From Roseiarcus sp036513315 (GTDB lineage: Bacteria; Pseudomonadota; Alphaproteobacteria; Rhizobiales; Beijerinckiaceae): a stretch of 64,000 nucleotides of DNA. The DNA lies in NCBI GenBank assembly GCA_036513315.1, contig DATBZF010000059.1, positions 10,652-74,651 on the forward strand. The letters are read 5' to 3'. Positions within the stretch are counted from its first letter, which is position 1, and each line of letters begins with the position of its first letter. The position numbers and the translations under genes were made by a program. This document shows positions 59,818-64,000 of this stretch, piece by piece. The notes beneath the pieces are model-generated. The model made no database searches, was not told the DNA's origin, and saw nothing but the letters and a program-made list of their open reading frames with translations.

Positions 59818-60807
59818 ATGAACAATCTGATCACCGACCTCCCCGGCATCCTCGTCGGCGCGGCTGAGGATGCGCAGGTCGCCTCCGGCGTCAGCGCGCT
59901 CATCTTCGAAGAACCGGCGATCGCCTCGATCGCAATCCATGGCGGCGCGCCGGCCTTGCGCGACGGCGCGCTGCTCGAACCCGACATGACGGTCGAGCGG
60001 ATCGATGCGCTGGTTCTATCGGGCGGCTCGGCGTTCGGGCTCGACGCGCCGGGCGGCGTGATGGCGTGGCTGGCGCAAACCGGACGGGGCTTTGTGGTTC
60101 GCGATGTGCGGGTGCCGATCGCGCCGGGCGCCTCGCTATTCGATCTCACCAATGGCGGCGACAAGAATTGGGGCGCACGGCCGCCATACTGGGACCTCGG
60201 ATTCGCAGCCGCGGCGAATGCGGGGCGGGCGTTCGCGATGGGATCGGCGGGGGCCGGCTATGGCGCGACGACCGCCGATCTCAATGGCGGGCTCGGTTCG
60301 ACCAGCGCCATCTCCTCGCGCGGCTTCCTCATCGGCGCTTTGGTCGCGGTCAATGCGGTCGGGCGGGCGACGCGCGGCTCCGGCCCGCATTTCTGGGCGG
60401 CGCCCTACGAGCGGGGCAGCGAGTTCGGCGGCCTCGGCGGTCCCGAAAAGGCGCCGGCCGACGCGCTCGACATGCGCCTCAAACATGACGCGCCGGCCAA
60501 CACCACGATCGCCATCGTGGCGACAGATGCGCGCCTCAGCAAGGCGCAGATGAAACGCGTCGCGATCATGGCGCAGGATGGCGTCGCGCTCGCCTTGCGC
60601 CCCGCCCATGCGCCGATGGATGGCGATATTGTCTTCGCCGCGACGACCTCTCGCGCGGCGCGCGAGCCTGATCTGCGCGACCTCGCCGAAATCGGCATGC
60701 TCGCCGCCGAATGCCTCGCCCGCGCGATCGCGCGCGGGGTTTATGAGGCGGCGCCGACGACGCATGCGGCGAGGCCGCAATGCTGGCGCGAGCGCTACGG
60801 GCGGTAG
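59818..60807 (+). CDS. P1/DmpA-family N-terminal nucleophile hydrolase (NylC-like)
   Basis: 329 residues from the ATG at 59818 (gagg about 8 nt upstream). The family fold is visible in VLSGGSAFGLDAPGGVMAWL, then AFAMGSAGAGYGATTADLNG. These enzymes cleave themselves to free an N-terminal Ser or Thr nucleophile. PANTTIAIVATDA places a probable Asn228-Thr229 cleavage site, as in the nylon-oligomer hydrolase NylC, instead of the Gly-Ser site of DmpA/BapA. Likely activity is on beta-peptides, D-amino-acid amides or linear amide oligomers; the natural substrate is unknown. Confidence 0.85.
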   Translation: MNNLITDLPGILVGAAEDAQVASGVSALIFEEPAIASIAIHGGAPALRDGALLEPDMTVERIDALVLSGGSAFGLDAPGGVMAWLAQTGRGFVVRDVRVPIAPGASLFDLTNGGDKNWGARPPYWDLGFAAAANAGRAFAMGSAGAGYGATTADLNGGLGSTSAISSRGFLIGALVAVNAVGRATRGSGPHFWAAPYERGSEFGGLGGPEKAPADALDMRLKHDAPANTTIAIVATDARLSKAQMKRVAIMAQDGVALALRPAHAPMDGDIVFAATTSRAAREPDLRDLAEIGMLAAECLARAIARGVYEAAPTTHAARPQCWRERYGR

Positions 60808-60909
60808 GGCGGAACGGTTCGGGCGAAGCCGAGCGCACGAACGCCGCTTGCAATGACAGACTCAGACAAAGGGCGGGGGATGATCCATCGTTTCGCACGG
60901 CGGAGCGTG

Positions 60910-61007
60910 TTTCACCCTGAAGTCCCTGTCAATGATGGCCCTTCGGGCCACCGCCGCAGGCGGCGTCCGCCTTCGCGGTCGTCATTGACAGGGACTTCAG
61001 GGTGAAA
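60910..61007. repeat. Structured element: 26-bp perfect inverted repeat closing three small hairpins
   Basis: Arms 60910-60935 and 60982-61007 are perfectly complementary (26 of 26; tttcaccctgaagtccctgt start). The 46-nt interior holds three perfect small hairpins: 60937-60949 (ggccc-ttc-gggcc), 60951-60963 (ccgcc-gca-ggcgg) and 60967-60978 (ccgc-cttc-gcgg). It lies between two convergent genes (60808-61072) and is followed by an A-run, not a T-run, on the plus strand, so it is not a simple intrinsic terminator. Confidence 0.8.
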
Positions 61008-61072
61008 AAAAATGCCTCCATGCGAACAATGGCTCAATAGCGAGGCTGGCGCCGCGCATGGGAACGCGGGCG

Positions 61073-62323
61073 TCAGACGAACCGCTCCGCGCGATAGGGC
61101 GCGGGATCGGTGAACGGCGCCTCGCCCGTCATGAGCTGTCCGAGCAGCAGGCCGCTGACCGGCCCGAAGGTCAGGCCGAGATGCTGGTGGCCGAAATCGA
61201 ACCATAGGCCCTTGTGGCGGGGCGCCGCGCCGATGATCGGCAGCATGTCTGGCAGACAGGGGCGCCGGCCAAGCCACAGCTTTGCGTCGCGCCGCTCGGC
61301 GAGCGGGAAGAATGTGCGCGCGAGCGGCTCCAGCCGGTCGAAATGAGCCGAAGAGGGCGGATCGTCGCGCCGCGCGAATTCGGCGCCGGTGGTCAGGCGG
61401 ATGCCGCGCGTCATGGGCGTCAGCACATAGCCGAATTCCGCGTCGAGCACCGGACGGCTCAAGGCGGCGTTGCCGGTCGCGCCGAAATGCATGTGATAGC
61501 CGCGCTTGACGCCGAGGGGAAAGCGATAGCCGAGCGCCTGGAAAATATCGGACGACCAGGGGCCGAGCGCGATCACCGCCTCGGACGCCCGCACATCGGC
61601 CTCGCCGGCCGCGAGCGACCATCCCGCGCCTGATTGGGTGAGCCCGCGCGCATCGCCCGTCAGGAGCCGCCCGCCGCGCGCGAGGAACAGATCCGCGTAG
61701 GATTTCACCAGCGCGCCGGGATCGGAGGTCGTCGTAGGTTCGGTGAAATGCACGCCGCCAGCCACGACATCCGAAAGATGCGGCTCAAGCGCAGCAAGCT
61801 GCGCCCGGTCGAGAATCTGCGAATGAATGCCGTATGGCTTCAGTTCCTCGACTTCGGCGAGCACGGTCTGGCGGCCGTGCTCGCTGCGGAACGCCTTGAT
61901 CCAGCCGCTCTTGCGCAACAAAGCGCTGGAACCCGCCGCATTGGCGAAAGCCTCATGCTCGGCGACGCTGCGCGCGGCGAGCGAACGCATAGCCCCAGCG
62001 CTTTTCAGCCGCGCCTTTGGCGTCGAGGCGAGGAAATAGCGCCAGACCCAAGGCGCAATGGCGGGCAGAGCGCTGTAGCGAATTTCCGCGCGCGGATCGC
62101 GGTTGAGCGCCGCCCTGAGGATTTCCAACGGGCGGCGCGGAAACATATAGGGGAAAACCGCCTCGCTCTGGACGATGCCGGTATTGCCATAGCTGGTCTC
62201 GCCGGCGACCGCGCCGCGATCAAGGATGACGACGTCGCGGCCGCGCGCCTGCAAATGCAGCGCGGCGGAAATGCCGACCACCCCCGCGCCCAGCACGATC
62301 ACATCCGCTTTCACCACCGGCAT
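61073..62323 (-). CDS. FAD-dependent D-amino acid dehydrogenase-like oxidoreductase (DadA-type)
   Basis: 416-residue DAO-family flavoprotein. The FAD dinucleotide fold is VIVLGAGVVGISAALHLQAR with the acidic end in VVILDRG, and GETSYGNTGIVQSEA follows, typical of DadA proteins. The C-terminal CLPDMLPIIGAAPRHKGLWF segment and GHQHLGLTFGPVSGLL complete FAD binding. It oxidatively deaminates D-amino acids or related amines at the membrane face. No alanine racemase is nearby. Substrate assignment is by family. Confidence 0.88.
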   Translation of the reverse strand: MPVVKADVIVLGAGVVGISAALHLQARGRDVVILDRGAVAGETSYGNTGIVQSEAVFPYMFPRRPLEILRAALNRDPRAEIRYSALPAIAPWVWRYFLASTPKARLKSAGAMRSLAARSVAEHEAFANAAGSSALLRKSGWIKAFRSEHGRQTVLAEVEELKPYGIHSQILDRAQLAALEPHLSDVVAGGVHFTEPTTTSDPGALVKSYADLFLARGGRLLTGDARGLTQSGAGWSLAAGEADVRASEAVIALGPWSSDIFQALGYRFPLGVKRGYHMHFGATGNAALSRPVLDAEFGYVLTPMTRGIRLTTGAEFARRDDPPSSAHFDRLEPLARTFFPLAERRDAKLWLGRRPCLPDMLPIIGAAPRHKGLWFDFGHQHLGLTFGPVSGLLLGQLMTGEAPFTDPAPYRAERFV

Positions 62324-62508
62324 TCACGTTTTCTCCTCAACTCGCGCCCTTGCAGTTAGCATGCCGGGGCCGCAAGGCAATCGCCTGCAGGGTCGCAGGC
62401 GTCCCGACGGCCGAATGGGCTCCCTGCCCCGCCGATGCTTAAACGCTCGAAATAACCGCGTTGATCGTGTAGACCCGGTCCGCCTTCTTCCCCGCCCTGG
62501 ACGCTTCG

Positions 62509-63810
62509 ATGATCCCACGCTATTCCCGCCCCGAAATGGTTGCGATCTGGGCGCCGCAAACGCGCTTTCGCATCTGGTTCGAAATCGAAGCCCATGCCTG
62601 CGACGCTTTGGCCGAGATCGGCGTGATCCCGAAGGAGGCCGCCAAAGCGATCTGGGAAAAGGCCGGGCATGTCACCTTCGATGTCGCGCGCATCGACGAA
62701 ATCGAGCGCGTCACCAAGCATGACGTCATCGCCTTCCTCACCCATCTGGCCGAATTCATCGGCCCCGAAGCGCGTTTCGTCCATCAGGGCATGACCTCTT
62801 CCGATGTGCTCGACACCTGCCTCGCCGTGCAATTGCAGCGCGCGAGCGATATTCTCATCGCCGATGTCGACGCCCTGCTGGCGGCGCTGAAGCGGCGCGC
62901 CTACGAGCATAAGATGACGCCAACGATCGGCCGCTCGCATGCGATTCATGCCGAGCCGATAACTTTCGGGCTGAAACTCGCGCTGGCCTATGCCGAATTC
63001 AGCCGCGCCCGTGCTCGGCTGGTTACAGCCCGGGCCGAAATCTCGACCTGCGCGATATCCGGCGCGGTCGGCACATTCGCCAATATCGACCCCCGCGTGG
63101 AAGAACATGTCGCTCGCAAGATGGGCCTGGTTCCCGAGCCGATTTCGACGCAGGTGATCCCCCGCGACCGCCATGCTGCATTTTTTGCGACGCTCGGCGT
63201 GATCGCCTCGTCCGTCGAGCGGCTCGCCACCGAAATCCGCCATTTGCAGCGCACCGAAGTGCTGGAGGCCGAGGAATTCTTCTCGGAGGGCCAGAAGGGC
63301 TCGTCGGCGATGCCGCACAAGCGCAACCCGGTGCTGACCGAGAACCTGACCGGCCTTGCTCGCATGGTGCGCTCGGCGGTCGCTCCGGCGATGGAGAATG
63401 TGGCGCTCTGGCACGAGCGCGACATTTCCCATTCCTCAGTCGAGCGGATGATTGGCCCGGACGCCACGATCACGCTGGATTTCGCGCTGGCGCGCCTCGC
63501 CGGCGTGGTCGACAAGCTGCTTGTCTATCCCCAAAACATGCTCAAGAACCTCGACCGGCTCGGCGGCCTCATTCATTCGCAGCGCGTCCTGCTCGCCCTC
63601 ACCCAGAAGGGCGTCTCGCGCGAGGAGGCCTATAGTCTCGTCCAGCGCAATGCGATGCCGGTCTGGCGCGGCGAAGGCGACTTCCTGACCCTGCTGAAAA
63701 CCGACCAGGACGTGGCGCGGGCGCTGTCAGGGAGCGAATTGGAGGCGCTGTTCGACCTTGGCTACCACATGAAACAGGTCGATTTCATCTTTAACCGGGT
63801 GTTCGGGTGA
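62509..63810 (+). CDS. purB: Adenylosuccinate lyase (PurB)
   Basis: 433-residue member of the fumarase/aspartase superfamily. The signature GSSAMPHKRNP is present, as are the general-acid His region TIGRSHAIHAEPITFG and the N-terminal MIPRYSRPEM typical of PurB. It cleaves adenylosuccinate and SAICAR in purine synthesis. The 185-bp upstream gap contains no riboswitch I recognise. An SDR gene begins 23 bp after its stop and may be co-transcribed. Confidence 0.96.
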   Translation: MIPRYSRPEMVAIWAPQTRFRIWFEIEAHACDALAEIGVIPKEAAKAIWEKAGHVTFDVARIDEIERVTKHDVIAFLTHLAEFIGPEARFVHQGMTSSDVLDTCLAVQLQRASDILIADVDALLAALKRRAYEHKMTPTIGRSHAIHAEPITFGLKLALAYAEFSRARARLVTARAEISTCAISGAVGTFANIDPRVEEHVARKMGLVPEPISTQVIPRDRHAAFFATLGVIASSVERLATEIRHLQRTEVLEAEEFFSEGQKGSSAMPHKRNPVLTENLTGLARMVRSAVAPAMENVALWHERDISHSSVERMIGPDATITLDFALARLAGVVDKLLVYPQNMLKNLDRLGGLIHSQRVLLALTQKGVSREEAYSLVQRNAMPVWRGEGDFLTLLKTDQDVARALSGSELEALFDLGYHMKQVDFIFNRVFG

Positions 63811-63833
63811 ACGCCTAACATCGAGAAGCACAA

Positions 63834-64000
63834 ATGGATCTGGATCTGGCCGGCAAAGTCGCGATCGTCACCGGCGGCAGCCGCGGCATCGGCAAGGCGA
63901 TCGCCTCGGCGCTTGCGAAAGAGGGCGCCGAAGTCGCGATCGTCGCGCGCGATAGAGCGGCGCTCGACGCCGCCGCGGCGGAAATCGCCAGCGCGACGGT
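63834..64000 (+). CDS. SDR family oxidoreductase, N-terminal part (runs off the window)
   Basis: The first 55 codons are present from the ATG at 63834: MDLDLAGKVAIVTGGSRGIG then KAIASALAKEGAEVAIVARD. The TGGSRGIG cofactor motif identifies a classical SDR. The N-terminus resembles the SDR at 6529. No catalytic residues are visible because the window ends. Confidence 0.8.
   Translation, partial: MDLDLAGKVAIVTGGSRGIGKAIASALAKEGAEVAIVARDRAALDAAAAEIASAT

Noticed and set aside
60910..61007. tRNA or intrinsic terminator reading of the cloverleaf-like element
   Set aside because: There is no acceptor/CCA-like end, no T-loop or anticodon-loop consensus, and no T-tract. The closing stem is far too long for a tRNA.

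Overview
The window is dense, GC-rich chromosomal DNA, most consistent with an alphaproteobacterium of the Hyphomicrobiales (Rhizobiales). A relative of the Beijerinckiaceae/Methylocystaceae is plausible. This rests on very high third-position GC, many GTG/TTG starts, ATGA-type operon overlaps, frequent twin-arginine signals on binding proteins, Rhizobiales-style gene families (RhaSTPQ-type sugar ABC system, DUF3311 plus solute symporter, orphan HicB) and dispersed palindromic repeats. Genus cannot be fixed from the sequence alone. I saw no rRNA, tRNA, CRISPR array, insertion sequence or phage module.

Layout. 1-6.2 kb: an operon for uptake and hydrolysis of a urea- or amide-like compound (Tat-exported binding protein, two permeases, two ATPases, amidase-signature enzyme). 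6.2-10.6 kb: SDR, L,D-transpeptidase, moaA and a class III aminotransferase. 10.6-13.9 kb: a DUF3311/solute symporter pair flanked on both sides by decayed toxin-antitoxin loci and an unusual 27-bp inverted repeat. 13.9-17.3 kb: alpha/beta hydrolase, orphan TRAP binding protein, 3-hydroxyisobutyrate-dehydrogenase-like enzyme. 17.3-22.3 kb: a caspase-fold protein that has lost both catalytic residues and carries a proline-rich repeat tail, then a GST / AraC (frameshifted) / VOC / SRPBCC run. 22.5-29.8 kb: membrane histidine kinase, NCS1 nucleobase transporter, an ArsR regulator divergent from NIPSNAP-MFS, and a methyltransferase. 29.8-34 kb: second DUF3311/symporter pair with a solute-binding protein upstream, and cobT. 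34-38.9 kb: RhaSTPQ-like sugar importer with a strong hairpin after the binding-protein gene. 38.9-43.8 kb: MFS exporter and a 1176-residue symporter-kinase-receiver fusion. 43.8-51 kb: orphan HicB, cupin, Lrp regulator divergent from an EamA exporter, OsmC, NHL protein, PDZ protein, fatty acid desaturase co-transcribed with its probable TetR regulator. 51-58 kb: class III adenylate cyclase, membrane protein, quinone oxidoreductase, chloroperoxidase-like hydrolase divergent from a GlxA-type regulator, PPK2. 57.9-64 kb: catalase-like peroxidase plus cytochrome b561, P1/NylC-like hydrolase, D-amino-acid dehydrogenase-like oxidase, purB and the start of another SDR.

The common theme is transport and catabolism of small organic compounds (amides, monocarboxylates, nucleobases, sugars, amino acids) with local regulators. 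The most unusual items are the catalytically dead caspase homologue with its 45-bp tandem repeats, the 98-bp long-stem element with three inner hairpins at 60.9 kb, the cluster of degenerate toxin genes around 10.7-13.8 kb, and the binding protein + DUF3311 + sodium symporter gene set at 29.8-32.8 kb.
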